From an uncultured Alphaproteobacteria bacterium (lineage in GTDB: Bacteria; Pseudomonadota; Alphaproteobacteria; RF32; CAG-239): DNA of 64,000 nucleotides. Where the stretch lies: assembly GCA_944390885.1 (NCBI GenBank), contig CALXRP010000001.1, positions 1-64,000 on the forward strand. Reading direction: 5' to 3'. The notes beneath the pieces were generated by a model, which worked only from the letters and a program-made list of their open reading frames with translations, ran no database searches and had not been told where the DNA came from. This document shows positions 32,640 to 41,330 of the stretch, piece after piece. The position numbers and the translations under genes are program-made. Position 1 is the first letter of the stretch. The number at the start of each line of letters is the position of its first letter.

Positions 32640-33470
32640 ATGACACAGAAAAAATTAAAAAAGCCGAATGAAAGTGAACTGGTCAAACTGCTTAATCATT
32701 CGGATGTATCTATTCGTGAAAAGGCAGCGGAATTTTTAGCTAAAAGTTTGCTTCTTGAAAGCACACCTTTAGTGGAACCAGAAAACATGGGGATGGGACC
32801 TGAAAAAGACAATTTAAACAGGCTTCCCGTTTATACGAACAGTTTTTATAATAATTTGGCAGAACAAACCATTTATTTAAATCAGCCGGCGTGCTGGGAA
32901 CGTTTTTTTGCCATTATTGATAAAACTTTTGTATATCGGAAGATTTCGGGAAATATTTTGAGCATTTTGTTCAAAATTGCCGGGAAAGCTTGTTCGGAAC
33001 AGGCTGACAAAGCTTTGGCCCGGATTGAAAAGGTTAATAACATCGGAGATGATTTTCAGGCATTGGCAGATATTTATCTTTTGGCTGCCGATTGTCCGAA
33101 ATTGTATCCGGTGCTGTCATCTCTTCTTTTCAGACTTCCGAAAAGAGATTTGGCGGAATATTTGGCCGTCGGCTTGCTCTCTATTGCCAAAAACATTGGC
33201 GAGGACAATGACGATTATCAAATATTGCTGCTCGAATTTCTAGCTAACTGCCCGAATAAATCAAATCGGACGGATTTGTTTGGAATTTTAGGCGCTGCTG
33301 CAGCATACGGGCAGTGTGAAACGTTTTTTAAATCTGCCTTGGATAATCTGGATCGAAAAAATGTCAGCCGAAATTTGATTGAAGCCGTTTTGCAATTTAT
33401 TCAGCTTTATCAAGATGAATTGTCTGTAAGCTTACGGATTGATACCCTTCTTTGGCTGTTGACAAACTGA
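32640..33470 (+). CDS. Alpha-helical (HEAT-like) protein of unknown function
   Basis: A 276-residue acidic, all-helical protein without signal peptide or membrane helix. The opening SELVKLLNHSDVSIREKAAEFLAKSL reads like a HEAT repeat and further helix pairs follow. The neighbour at 33603 is of similar character. I do not recognise the family. The ATG at 32640 has no clear Shine-Dalgarno. Confidence 0.6.
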   Translation: MTQKKLKKPNESELVKLLNHSDVSIREKAAEFLAKSLLLESTPLVEPENMGMGPEKDNLNRLPVYTNSFYNNLAEQTIYLNQPACWERFFAIIDKTFVYRKISGNILSILFKIAGKACSEQADKALARIEKVNNIGDDFQALADIYLLAADCPKLYPVLSSLLFRLPKRDLAEYLAVGLLSIAKNIGEDNDDYQILLLEFLANCPNKSNRTDLFGILGAAAAYGQCETFFKSALDNLDRKNVSRNLIEAVLQFIQLYQDELSVSLRIDTLLWLLTN

Positions 33471-33602
33471 AATCCTCATGTAGACTAGTGACGAAAGTGT
33501 CTGAGAGAACTTTTCCGACTCATTAATTGTGAGTGATTTCGTATACAATCTTTTTTTTAGATCTTTAAAAATCTGGCAATTTGTCCTTGTCGTTCGAACA
33601 AC

Positions 33603-34196
33603 ATGGCTGCTGTTATGAACGGGGTGCATCTTTTGCGAAAATTTGCCGATGAAGCAGCTTTTCCGCAGGATTTTGCATTATGCAAAGAGCTTTTGAATGC
33701 CATCATGGTTGAAAGTGCGCTGAAAAACTTTTCTGACTTGCAGGTTAAAGTTATTTTGCATACTTTGCTGGAATTGCAAAAATCAAAAGATCTTTCCCTA
33801 AAAAGAAGTGCTGAAAAAGCAATGCGTTTCTTTCTGAAGCATTATAATTTTTATGAGAATCCGCTTTCTCCTTTTGCTTGGGCTAAAGATATCGGTAAGG
33901 ACAATATTTGGGACAAAGTTGTTAAATATGTTCCGATGCTCCGTTATCCCCGGCCGTCAGAAATTGTTGAAGGAATCTTGTATTTGATGAAAAAGAAAGA
34001 CAGTGATGACAAAGCGAAAGAACGCCTGTATATTTTCTTGAAAAAATATCTGGAAAAAGGGGTAACCCTGGGTTATGAAGACTATCGCAAGATTCATGCT
34101 TCTTTGAAGGACTATGGGCTATTGGATACAATCACCCCCAGAATGAGCCGTTCAGGAAAAGAAAAACAAAAAATTCTATTGAGTTTGGAATTTTAA
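33603..34196 (+). CDS. Alpha-helical protein, possibly second half of the upstream gene
   Basis: A 197-residue helical protein of unknown family, with a basic C-terminus (RMSRSGKEKQKILL). It lies 132 bp behind another helical protein; the gap holds no frame, contains a T8 run and ends AACAACATGG without a Shine-Dalgarno. Either two paralogous helical genes or one larger gene split by a small insertion is possible. A bidirectional terminator follows. Confidence 0.5.
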   Translation: MAAVMNGVHLLRKFADEAAFPQDFALCKELLNAIMVESALKNFSDLQVKVILHTLLELQKSKDLSLKRSAEKAMRFFLKHYNFYENPLSPFAWAKDIGKDNIWDKVVKYVPMLRYPRPSEIVEGILYLMKKKDSDDKAKERLYIFLKKYLEKGVTLGYEDYRKIHASLKDYGLLDTITPRMSRSGKEKQKILLSLEF

Positions 34197-34204
34197 CCGG
34201 TAAA

Positions 34205-34270
34205 AAAGCACCGTATTTTGAACTGTCCTACTCTCGGAAGGGCAGTTCAATTTTTATACGGTGTTTTTTT
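34205..34270. terminator. Large bidirectional terminator
   Basis: Outer arms AGCACCGTAT and ATACGGTGTT flank an inner TTGAACTG/CAGTTCAA hairpin, with A and T runs outside. It sits between convergent genes. Confidence 0.8.
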
Positions 34271-35060
34271 AATCAATATTTTTTAACTCGATCGGTTTTG
34301 GCATTTGCTGCCGTTTGAAATTTTGCTTTTTATAGCGTTTTATGATCCACTCGACCATTTTATCATCAAAACCGGCTGCAATAATATCTTTTTGAGATTT
34401 TTGCCCGTCAATATACATTCTTAAAATTTTATCAAGAATAGCATAAGGCGGCAGAATGTCTTCGTCTTTCTGGTTTTCTGCCAATTCAGCGCTCGGCGCC
34501 CGTTCAATCACTTCTTTTGGCAGGGCATTTGATATTTTGTTGCGCCATTTTGCCAATTCAAATATTTGACTTTTATACAAATCACCGATCGGCATCAGAC
34601 CGCCGCAGGTATCGCCGTAAAGCGTGCAATATCCCATTGCCGCTTCTGACTTATTGCCACAGGACAGAACAAGATAATTGTATTGGTTGGCATAAGCCAT
34701 CAGAATTTTTCCGCGTTCTCTGGCCTGGAGGTTTTCCATAACCAACTTGTTCGGCTGTGTTCCAAATGCCTCTGTCAAAAACTTTTCCTGACCGTCAATA
34801 AGCTTTTGTATCTTAAGAACTTTATAATCTATTGCATTCTGCTTAGCTATTTTTTTGGCAATAAGCAGGCTAAGTTTTGATGTGTATCTTGTTTGTAACA
34901 TTAGGGCATGAACATGTTCCGGCCCGAGGGCATCTGCCGCCAGAACGGCCGTCACCGCCGAATCTAACCCGCCGGAAAGTCCCAAGATGACATCGGTAAA
35001 ACCGTTTTGCAGACAGTAGTTTTTTAACTCTTTGCAAAGCTGTTCCCAAATTTCTTTCAT
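34269..35060 (-). CDS. nadE: NH3-dependent NAD(+) synthetase
   Basis: A 263-residue N-type ATP pyrophosphatase that amidates nicotinic acid adenine dinucleotide. The ATP loop LSGGLDSAVTAV is near residue 25; RARERGKILMAYANQY, GNKSEAAMGYCTLYGDTCGG and the PSAELAENQKDED segment are family hallmarks. There is no glutaminase domain, so ammonia or a separate amidotransferase must supply nitrogen. Confidence 0.93.
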   Translation of the reverse strand: MKEIWEQLCKELKNYCLQNGFTDVILGLSGGLDSAVTAVLAADALGPEHVHALMLQTRYTSKLSLLIAKKIAKQNAIDYKVLKIQKLIDGQEKFLTEAFGTQPNKLVMENLQARERGKILMAYANQYNYLVLSCGNKSEAAMGYCTLYGDTCGGLMPIGDLYKSQIFELAKWRNKISNALPKEVIERAPSAELAENQKDEDILPPYAILDKILRMYIDGQKSQKDIIAAGFDDKMVEWIIKRYKKQNFKRQQMPKPIELKNID

Positions 35061-35215
35061 TTACATCCTCCCTTATATTGATTCCTTATATAAAAGTTCT
35101 TGTAATTTTTATCAAGAATATAGTTTAAAGATTTATTCCGTGTCTTATATTTAAGTTGACTAAACCGGCATTCCAGACTTAAAATCAGAATGTCTGCAAT
35201 ATGGGATAAAATATA

Positions 35216-36334
35216 ATGAAAACATTTTTGGTCGCTCTTTTGGGTTCGGGAATCGCCGCGGTGCCGGCTTTGGCAGAATTTTCTTTTAACACTTACGGCC
35301 GGATAACCGGCTTGTACGGCTATACCGACGCCGAAAAACGTTTTGAAGACATTGATTCCAAACAAAACGCGACCGGAGATTTTGAGGCCGGATTTGAGGC
35401 ACGTTATGACTTTAACGATGATTATGCCTTTAGCCTTAATCTTGACCTGATGGGCGGTATTGACCACGAAATGAAAAATTATAACCAGGGTGCCTGGGGT
35501 GAAGAAGCTTATGCCATTTTAGACAGTCCTTACGGGCGGCTGATGGGCGGACAGACTTTTAACGTTGCCAAGCAGTTTCATGTCGGTGCTCCCTCTTACG
35601 GACCTCTGAAAGTCAATGACAGTGACATTGTTGATTTTATTCGCAATCCCAATTGGAAGAGAACCTCTAAAGAAGCCTATTTTGCTACCCTAAACTCAAC
35701 AGATATCAATACGGACGGCGTGGCACCGAAAATCAGCTATATTACGCCGGAATTTTACAATACTATGCTCGGTATCTCATATATTCCGGACGCCTACAAC
35801 CGCCGCGGCCTTATCAACAAAGATGCAAAATATGCCAAAAAAGACGGTTATGCCGCCGCCGTTTATAACAGTTTGGATCTCGGGTTTGCCGATATGACCT
35901 CTTCCGCCGGATATGCTGAATTTCACGATAACGACAAAGAAATTTCCTTAGGTCTGAATCTGGCGCGCGGCAACTGGAATATCGGCGGCAGCTGGCGCAA
36001 GACTTATATTGACGGCGAAGATACGCCGCTGGCTCTTCGGACAAAGAAAGATCTGCCGGAGTTGTTTGACAATTATCGTGAGGGAAGAGCCTGGGATATC
36101 GGAATCGGTTATGAATTCGGCCCTTATCGCGCCAGTTTGTCATATTTAAATTCCAAAGCCGAAAATACCCGGAATTATGACCAGATTGTCATTTTATCCA
36201 ACAGCTTTCAGCTGAACAAATACGTTGACCTTTTTGCCATTGGTTCTTATGCCAAATTCCGCGGCGCCGACCGTGAGCTTGAAAACAACAATCAGGGATA
36301 TGCTTTTGTTACCGGCGCCAGCCTGAACTTTTAA
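35216..36334 (+). CDS. Outer-membrane porin
   Basis: A 372-residue beta-barrel porin. A signal peptide (about 1-20, ending VPALAE) is followed by alternating strands rich in aromatic residues, starting FSFNTYGRI and ending ASLNF with the C-terminal Phe needed for BAM recognition. About 16 strands are likely. A small winged-helix regulator starts 9 nt after it, which suggests co-regulation. Confidence 0.85.
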   Translation: MKTFLVALLGSGIAAVPALAEFSFNTYGRITGLYGYTDAEKRFEDIDSKQNATGDFEAGFEARYDFNDDYAFSLNLDLMGGIDHEMKNYNQGAWGEEAYAILDSPYGRLMGGQTFNVAKQFHVGAPSYGPLKVNDSDIVDFIRNPNWKRTSKEAYFATLNSTDINTDGVAPKISYITPEFYNTMLGISYIPDAYNRRGLINKDAKYAKKDGYAAAVYNSLDLGFADMTSSAGYAEFHDNDKEISLGLNLARGNWNIGGSWRKTYIDGEDTPLALRTKKDLPELFDNYREGRAWDIGIGYEFGPYRASLSYLNSKAENTRNYDQIVILSNSFQLNKYVDLFAIGSYAKFRGADRELENNNQGYAFVTGASLNF

Positions 36335-36343
36335 GGAGAAAAA

Positions 36344-36970
36344 ATGCCTAATATTCTGTTGCTTTCCGAAAATGAAAAATTCGTTGAGGATTTGAGCACC
36401 CAAATCTCTTATTACATACCGGATTTTAATGTGTTGACAGAGGAAGAAAACAACGCTTTTCTGGATATGATTATTGTTGATGAAGATATTGAAAAACTGA
36501 AAGAAATTCATAAACGCCGCCTACAAGTGCCAACAATTTTACTGCTTTCGGCCGGAGCTGACTCCGGGGATGCCGAGGCCAGCAATATTGTTTACAAGCC
36601 ATTGGTTTTGAACAATTTTCTTAATCTATTGCAAGCCAGTATCAATATTTATGAAAACAGCAGCGAGGGTTATCTGAACTTTAACCAATATGAGCTTCGT
36701 CCTTCCAAAAAGGAGATTTTGAATCAGCGCAATAATGAAATCATCAAACTGACCGAAAAAGAAGTGGCGATTATTAAATATCTTTATAAAGCCAAAGATA
36801 AAATCGTTTCAAAAAACGAGCTGCTGCAAGAGGTTTGGGGTTATAGTCCCGAGGTGACGACCCATACGATAGAAACACATATTTATCGTTTGAGACAAAA
36901 GGTTGAGCATGAAGATGTTTCCGCACAGATTATTCTGACTTCTGACGGTGGTTATCAACTGAAAATGTGA
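36344..36970 (+). CDS. OmpR-type winged-helix regulator with divergent receiver
   Basis: A 208-residue protein. The C-terminal half (about 110-208) is a clear OmpR-type winged helix (LTEKEVAIIKYLY, TIETHIYRLRQKVE, GGYQL). The receiver-like N-terminus is short and lacks the usual paired acidic residues after the first strand (LLSENEK instead of EDD), although an Asp in IIVDEDI, a Ser in LLLSAG and a Lys in VYKPL remain. Phosphorylation is uncertain. No kinase is adjacent; the porin directly upstream is the likely partner. Confidence 0.8.
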   Translation: MPNILLLSENEKFVEDLSTQISYYIPDFNVLTEEENNAFLDMIIVDEDIEKLKEIHKRRLQVPTILLLSAGADSGDAEASNIVYKPLVLNNFLNLLQASINIYENSSEGYLNFNQYELRPSKKEILNQRNNEIIKLTEKEVAIIKYLYKAKDKIVSKNELLQEVWGYSPEVTTHTIETHIYRLRQKVEHEDVSAQIILTSDGGYQLKM

Positions 36971-36977
36971 AAAAAAT

Positions 36978-37003
36978 AAAGCCTGAATGTTTCAGGCTTT
37001 TTT
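36978..37003 (+). terminator. Intrinsic terminator, porin operon
   Basis: AAAGCCTGAA pairs with TTCAGGCTTT, followed by T residues, overlapping the end of the convergent xthA gene. Confidence 0.8.
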
Positions 37004-37801
37004 CATTTCCAGGATTACCGGCACATGGTCGGACGGACGTTCCCAGCTGCGGGCATCTTTGAGAATATGTGCCGAAATTATGCGGTCTTTCAAGTTTGGA
37101 CTAACCCAGATATGGTCAAGCCGGCGGCCTTTGTTGTTTGTTTGCCAATTCGGGTTGCGATAGCTCCACCAGGAATATATTTTTTCCGGTTCAGGATAAA
37201 TTTCACGCAGGACGTCTATGAAATCGAGTGAGTTTAACAATCGGTTCAAACGCGTCACTTCCACCGGTGTATGAGAAACGATTTTGAGCATTTGTTTATG
37301 GCTCCAGACATCATTTTCGCGCGGAGCGACGTTAAAATCGCCGCATAATATCATTTTGCGCTGAGAAAACTCTGTTTTATGCCGCTCATACCATTCGGAG
37401 ATATCATCCATAAATGCCAGCTTGTGAGCAAAAGACAAGTTAATAACCGGGTCGGGAATATCACCGCCGGCCGGAATATAAATATCGTTGATTTCGATAT
37501 CATCAAAAATCGTTGCTTTAATATGGCGGGCATCATTTTTGCCGACCCAGTTTAATTTCTCAACGTTATTCAGCACTGTTTTGGAAAGTATTGCCACGCC
37601 GTTGTAGCCGGCCATACCATAAAGGGCAATATGCGGATAGCCCATTTCTCTTACGGCATCGAAAGGGAAATCTTCTTCTTTGGCTTTGACTTCCTGCAGG
37701 CAGATAACGTCCGGCTGTTCGCGCTCAATCATTTTTTTTAGCAATTCCAGCCTGATGCGAATGGAATTGACATTCCAGGTTGCCAGTTTGAAAAAGTCCA
37801 T
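36992..37801 (-). CDS. xthA: Exodeoxyribonuclease III
   Basis: A 269-residue AP endonuclease/3'-exonuclease of base-excision repair. LATWNVNSIR, the metal-binding Glu in CLQEVKA, GDFNVAPRE and the closing RLDHIWVSP and SDHVPVILE motifs are intact. It is 9 nt downstream of lolA on the same strand. Confidence 0.94.
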   Translation of the reverse strand: MDFFKLATWNVNSIRIRLELLKKMIEREQPDVICLQEVKAKEEDFPFDAVREMGYPHIALYGMAGYNGVAILSKTVLNNVEKLNWVGKNDARHIKATIFDDIEINDIYIPAGGDIPDPVINLSFAHKLAFMDDISEWYERHKTEFSQRKMILCGDFNVAPRENDVWSHKQMLKIVSHTPVEVTRLNRLLNSLDFIDVLREIYPEPEKIYSWWSYRNPNWQTNNKGRRLDHIWVSPNLKDRIISAHILKDARSWERPSDHVPVILEMKKA

Positions 37802-37810
37802 TTTACGTCC

Positions 37811-38431
37811 TTACCGCCGGTTTTTATAATTCAACGGGTTTGATTTTTGTTTTTTGAATTTGAACAAAGAATCGTCCAAGCTAATGTCTTTTTGCGTATC
37901 ATAAAGAGAAACGGCAACTTCTACACTTTGGGGATCAACAATCTTCCATTGTTTCAGTTCAAACGGATCGGTCGAAAAAATCAGCGTAATCGGCCCGATG
38001 TCGCCTTTTTCTTTATAATCAAGCGTTACGGACGTTTGACCGGGATCTTTGTAAAAATCGGTAATTTTGAGTTTTTTGCCGTCAATTTTAATGTCATTAG
38101 CCAAAATCAGACTGGCCGGAATATCGTCATAATCAATATGGGTAACCTGATCCAGATCTTTGTCGTTGTAAATAATGTAATCTCCGTCACCGACAATCAG
38201 AACCGAGGTCGGATCGGCATATTCCATGCGGATTTTATTGGGTTTGGCTATGTATAATTTTCCTTCTGCCGTTCCGCCGTTGCTGGCAACCTGCACAAAA
38301 TCGGCTTCCAAGGTTTTGATATTGTTCAGATAATCTTCAATTTGCTTTACGTCGGCGGCGGTTTGCGCCTTTGCCTGGAAAGCAAAACCCGCCAGAGCAA
38401 CAAAAACGGCAAAAATCGCAAAATTTTTCAT
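37811..38431 (-). CDS. lolA: LolA-family outer-membrane lipoprotein carrier
   Basis: A 206-residue periplasmic protein with a signal peptide (about 1-22, FQAKAQ). LKTLEADFVQ, GKLYIAKPNKIRMEY and the WKIVDPQ segment match LolA, which shuttles lipoproteins across the periplasm. The beta-barrel-plus-helix length is normal. It forms a pair with xthA. Confidence 0.9.
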   Translation of the reverse strand: MKNFAIFAVFVALAGFAFQAKAQTAADVKQIEDYLNNIKTLEADFVQVASNGGTAEGKLYIAKPNKIRMEYADPTSVLIVGDGDYIIYNDKDLDQVTHIDYDDIPASLILANDIKIDGKKLKITDFYKDPGQTSVTLDYKEKGDIGPITLIFSTDPFELKQWKIVDPQSVEVAVSLYDTQKDISLDDSLFKFKKQKSNPLNYKNRR

Positions 38432-38494
38432 ATTACATTCCCTTTATCCTAAAATTGACCTTTATCAATATAATCAAATAATCTCAATAGTACA

Positions 38495-38532
38495 ATAAAA
38501 AATCCCCTTACACATAAAAACAGGTAAGGGGA
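38495..38532 (-). terminator. Intrinsic terminator after the small cysteine peptide
   Basis: On the minus strand TCCCCTTAC pairs with GTAAGGGGA and T6 follows. It closes the short gene at 38591 and separates it from lolA. Confidence 0.75.
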
Positions 38533-38590
38533 CATAAAAAATAAGTCAGATCGTATCTAAGTTGTGTGGCGTCTTATAACAACGGATAAA

Positions 38591-38731
38591 TTAATTTTCG
38601 TAATCAGAGCAACCACAGCCCGAAGAAGATTTTGCAGTCTTGGCATTTTCTTTGCTGCTCTTTTCAGAAGAGGCTGATTTGGTGGATTCTTCTTTTTCGT
38701 TCATTTTCATTTTGTTTTTTTCGTTAAACAT
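38591..38731 (-). CDS. Small charged peptide with C-terminal cysteines
   Basis: A 46-residue frame with AAGGAG 7 nt before ATG. It is almost only Lys, Glu, Ser, Asn and Ala, and ends SSSGCGCSDYEN. No signal peptide is present. It has its own terminator and lies in a gap otherwise lacking genes (38432-38824). A metal-binding or redox-modified peptide, or a modified peptide precursor, is conceivable; no modifying enzyme is adjacent. Confidence 0.55.
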   Translation of the reverse strand: MFNEKNKMKMNEKEESTKSASSEKSSKENAKTAKSSSGCGCSDYEN

Positions 38732-38752
38732 CTTAAATCTCCTTGTTTTGTT

Positions 38753-38777
38753 AAAAAAACCGCTGCTCATTGCAGCA
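38753..38777 (-). terminator. Intrinsic terminator after the gene at 38825
   Basis: On the minus strand GCTGC pairs with GCAGC, followed by GG and T7. An outer AAAACCGC/GCGGTTTT pair extends the structure to about 38808. Confidence 0.7.
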
Positions 38778-38824
38778 AAAGAGATTTAATCGTGTTACGC
38801 GGTTTTTCCATGCTGATAATTTGA

Positions 38825-39604
38825 TTATCGACTTATTGATATGTCTTTTTCCGCGGCGTTTCTGCTCCGGTTTTGTACTTTTTGCGGCGGAATGCGGGAA
38901 TCCGGAAGTTTTCCGCGTTTGGCAAGGATTTTAAGAGCCAGCGTCTTTTGGCTTTCGGGTTTGTTTGTTTTTTTATTTGCCGAATCTTTTTGTTTTTCTG
39001 CCACGGTTTCTTCTTTGAGTTTTTCCGGACGGCGTTTTTCGGGCACAAAAGTTTCCAGAAGTTTTTTCCGGAGCGGGTCTTTCATTTCCGCAACAACGGC
39101 ATTTATGTCTTTTCCCTGCTCCAGAACATAATATTCAAACAAATGTCGGTTGGAAAGGATATGGTTTATAAGGTATTTTTCCAGAAATTCATTATCAAAA
39201 ACAAATTTTCTGATAACCTTATCTTTACCGGCCGTTTGAGACTTGAAAATATCTTTTTGGGAATCGGTCTGCGGCGCCTTGTTTTTTTGAAACTCCTGCT
39301 CGGCTTCCACCTGGGCATAGGCGGCAAATAAGCTTTGCGGTTTTGTTTCCGGCCGGCTCATTTCTGCCGTTTGTCCGACCAGCAAAGGATTTTGTTCTAC
39401 CGGACGATCCGTCTGGTCATAATTTTCTTTTGTTTCCTGCGATACTTTTACCGCGGCTGCCTCAATAGCCCGGCGGTTATCTTCCGGCAGAGCGACTGCG
39501 GCCTGTTTTTCTGCAATACGGGATGTTTGAGGCAAACCGGACGAAACCATCGCCGGTATTCCCATTCGCAAATTTCTGATTATTTTAGCGTCTTTTTTTC
39601 TCAT
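38825..39604 (-). CDS. Hypothetical protein with disordered ends
   Basis: A 259-residue protein of unknown family. The first 125 residues are Gln/Glu/Ala-rich and probably disordered; about 130-195 form a helical core (KFVFDNEFLEKYLINHILSN, then DPLRKKLLETFVP); the last 60 are basic and low-complexity. No signal peptide. The pattern suggests an adaptor or nucleic-acid-binding protein, but function is not assignable. Confidence 0.55.
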   Translation of the reverse strand: MRKKDAKIIRNLRMGIPAMVSSGLPQTSRIAEKQAAVALPEDNRRAIEAAAVKVSQETKENYDQTDRPVEQNPLLVGQTAEMSRPETKPQSLFAAYAQVEAEQEFQKNKAPQTDSQKDIFKSQTAGKDKVIRKFVFDNEFLEKYLINHILSNRHLFEYYVLEQGKDINAVVAEMKDPLRKKLLETFVPEKRRPEKLKEETVAEKQKDSANKKTNKPESQKTLALKILAKRGKLPDSRIPPQKVQNRSRNAAEKDISISR

Positions 39605-39692
39605 AACAAAAGTTTCCGCCGGTTCTAACCACGGTTTTATTATATCATTGTTTTAGACTTATTGCCAGCGCTTTTGCAAAGGCAGAATTAAT

Positions 39693-40616
39693 TTATCCGG
39701 CATTGCGGCTTTTGAAAATGCCGTCTTCAAATCCCTGAATGGCCTTATCGCTTTCTGCCATTTCCAAACGTTTTTCGGCAATGGCGGCATAGGCCTTTTC
39801 CCGCTCGATGCCAATGTATTGCCGTCCAAGCTTTTTGGCCGTTACGGAAGTTGTGCCGGAGCCGAGAAAGGGATCAAAAACAACATCGCCAGGATTGCTG
39901 GAGGCCAGAATCAGTTTGGCTATCAGTTTTTCCGGCTTCTGGGTCGGATGCGGCGTATTTTCCGGCATTGACCAAAAAGGAATCGAAATATCGGTCCAGA
40001 TGTTTGACGGGTGGGTTAAACGGTATTTTTTGGCGCCGTTATCAACCCAGTCTTTCGGCTGTCCGTCTTTGTCCCGGTAAGGCGCAATCACTTCCTTTTG
40101 TATTTTTACGGCATCAATGTTGAAGCAATAATTTTTGGAAACAGTAAAAAACCAAATGTCTTCCAGGCAATTTTTCCAGTTGTTTTGTGCACCACGTCCT
40201 TTTTCCCGCTCCCAAGAAATGCGGTTTTGCAAAATAAAATATTTACCGGCAATTTCAGGAACGGCTATTGAGGTTTTCCAATCGGAACAGATATAAATCG
40301 TGGCATTGTCCTTTAACAGGCGAACGGTTTTTTTGAGCCATTTATCCAGCCATTTTTTATAGGTTTTGAAGTCTGTTTCCTTAAATGTGGTTGAGGCAAA
40401 ATTTTTAGTCAGATTATACGGCGGATCAACAATCATCAAATCTACGCATTTAGCCGGCAGATAATCCATCGCTTTTAGCGAATCCTGACAGATTGTTTTG
40501 TTCAAAATATCAGCCAACCTTGCCGCTTTGTTTAATCTGACAGTTTTGGCAGCATAGTTTTTTTCTTCCTTTGCGGAAAGTTCTATTGTTTTATTACGCG
40601 GCGCTTTGTCTTTCAT
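39693..40616 (-). CDS. Solitary DNA methyltransferase (beta-class, N6-adenine or N4-cytosine)
   Basis: A 307-residue methyltransferase. The catalytic DPPY motif comes first (MIVDPPYNLT), the target-recognition region is central (RGAQNNWKNCLEDIWFF), and the SAM-binding FDPFLGSGTTSVTAKKLGR comes last, which is the beta-class order. HPTQKPEKL is typical. No restriction enzyme lies nearby. It lacks the C-terminal extension of CcrM, so it is probably not the cell-cycle GANTC enzyme. ATG at 40616 avoids overlap with ptsH; an ATG at 40646 would overlap it. Confidence 0.85.
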   Translation of the reverse strand: MKDKAPRNKTIELSAKEEKNYAAKTVRLNKAARLADILNKTICQDSLKAMDYLPAKCVDLMIVDPPYNLTKNFASTTFKETDFKTYKKWLDKWLKKTVRLLKDNATIYICSDWKTSIAVPEIAGKYFILQNRISWEREKGRGAQNNWKNCLEDIWFFTVSKNYCFNIDAVKIQKEVIAPYRDKDGQPKDWVDNGAKKYRLTHPSNIWTDISIPFWSMPENTPHPTQKPEKLIAKLILASSNPGDVVFDPFLGSGTTSVTAKKLGRQYIGIEREKAYAAIAEKRLEMAESDKAIQGFEDGIFKSRNAG

Positions 40617-40620
40617 CCGG

Positions 40621-40902
40621 CTATTCTTCGCCAAATTTGTTGTCAATCAATTCCTTGAGAGCATCTAAAACTTGTTGTGCCTGGTTGCCTGAGGCTTTGA
40701 CTAAAATCGTCGTTCCCTGGGCTGCTGCCAACATCATCAGTCCCATAATCGAACAACCGCTGACACATTGTCCAATCCGCTCAACCTCTACTTCCGCATC
40801 AAAATTTTCTACGGTTTTTACAAAAGCAGCGGCGGCTCTGGCATGCAACCCTTTGCGGTTTTTGATTTCCAGTTCGGCGGAAAGCGTTTGATTTTCACTC
40901 AT
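40621..40902 (-). CDS. ptsH: Phosphocarrier protein HPr (PTS-Ntr type)
   Basis: A 93-residue carrier. Active-site His20 lies in KGLHARAAA, and Ser50 in SGCSIMGLMML is the regulatory-site equivalent. With the EIIA-Man-type gene directly upstream this is the alphaproteobacterial PTS phosphorelay used for regulation, not sugar import. No hprK or ptsP lies in the window. Confidence 0.92.
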   Translation of the reverse strand: MSENQTLSAELEIKNRKGLHARAAAAFVKTVENFDAEVEVERIGQCVSGCSIMGLMMLAAAQGTTILVKASGNQAQQVLDALKELIDNKFGEE

Positions 40903-40904
40903 TT

Positions 40905-41330
40905 TTACATCCCCAAAATCTGCGAAGCAACGTTAATATATTTCTTTCCTGCTTCTTGCGCGCCGGCAACGGTTTCTTTGAGATTTTTTTCCTTACGCAG
41001 GGATGCAATCTTAATCAACATCGGCAGGTTAACACCGGCGATGATCTCAACATTTGCACGATCCATAATGGAAATTGCCAGATTTGACGGTGTTCCGCCA
41101 AACATATCGGTCAAGACAACAACACCTTGTCCACTGTCGGTTTCTTCCACCTTCTTCAGAATCTCGGAACGGCGCATTTCCATATCATCTTCCGGACCAA
41201 TGCAAACAGCTTCAATTTTATCCTGTTTGCCGACGACATGCTGCATTGCCGAAATAAACTCTTGTGCCAGATTGCCATGTGTAACCAGCACCAGTCCGAT
41301 GATATTATTGCTGTTAGAATTGTCTGTCAT
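40905..41330 (-). CDS. EIIA-Man-type PTS protein
   Basis: A 141-residue EIIA of the mannose family. Phospho-His18 lies in LVTHGNLAQ; the TDMFGGTPSNLA loop and NLPMLIKI are typical. It is 2 nt from ptsH and overlaps the end of the unknown gene upstream by one base. In other alphaproteobacteria the pair follows chvG and hprK; here a 139-residue protein of unknown family takes that place. Confidence 0.9.
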   Translation of the reverse strand: MTDNSNSNNIIGLVLVTHGNLAQEFISAMQHVVGKQDKIEAVCIGPEDDMEMRRSEILKKVEETDSGQGVVVLTDMFGGTPSNLAISIMDRANVEIIAGVNLPMLIKIASLRKEKNLKETVAGAQEAGKKYINVASQILGM

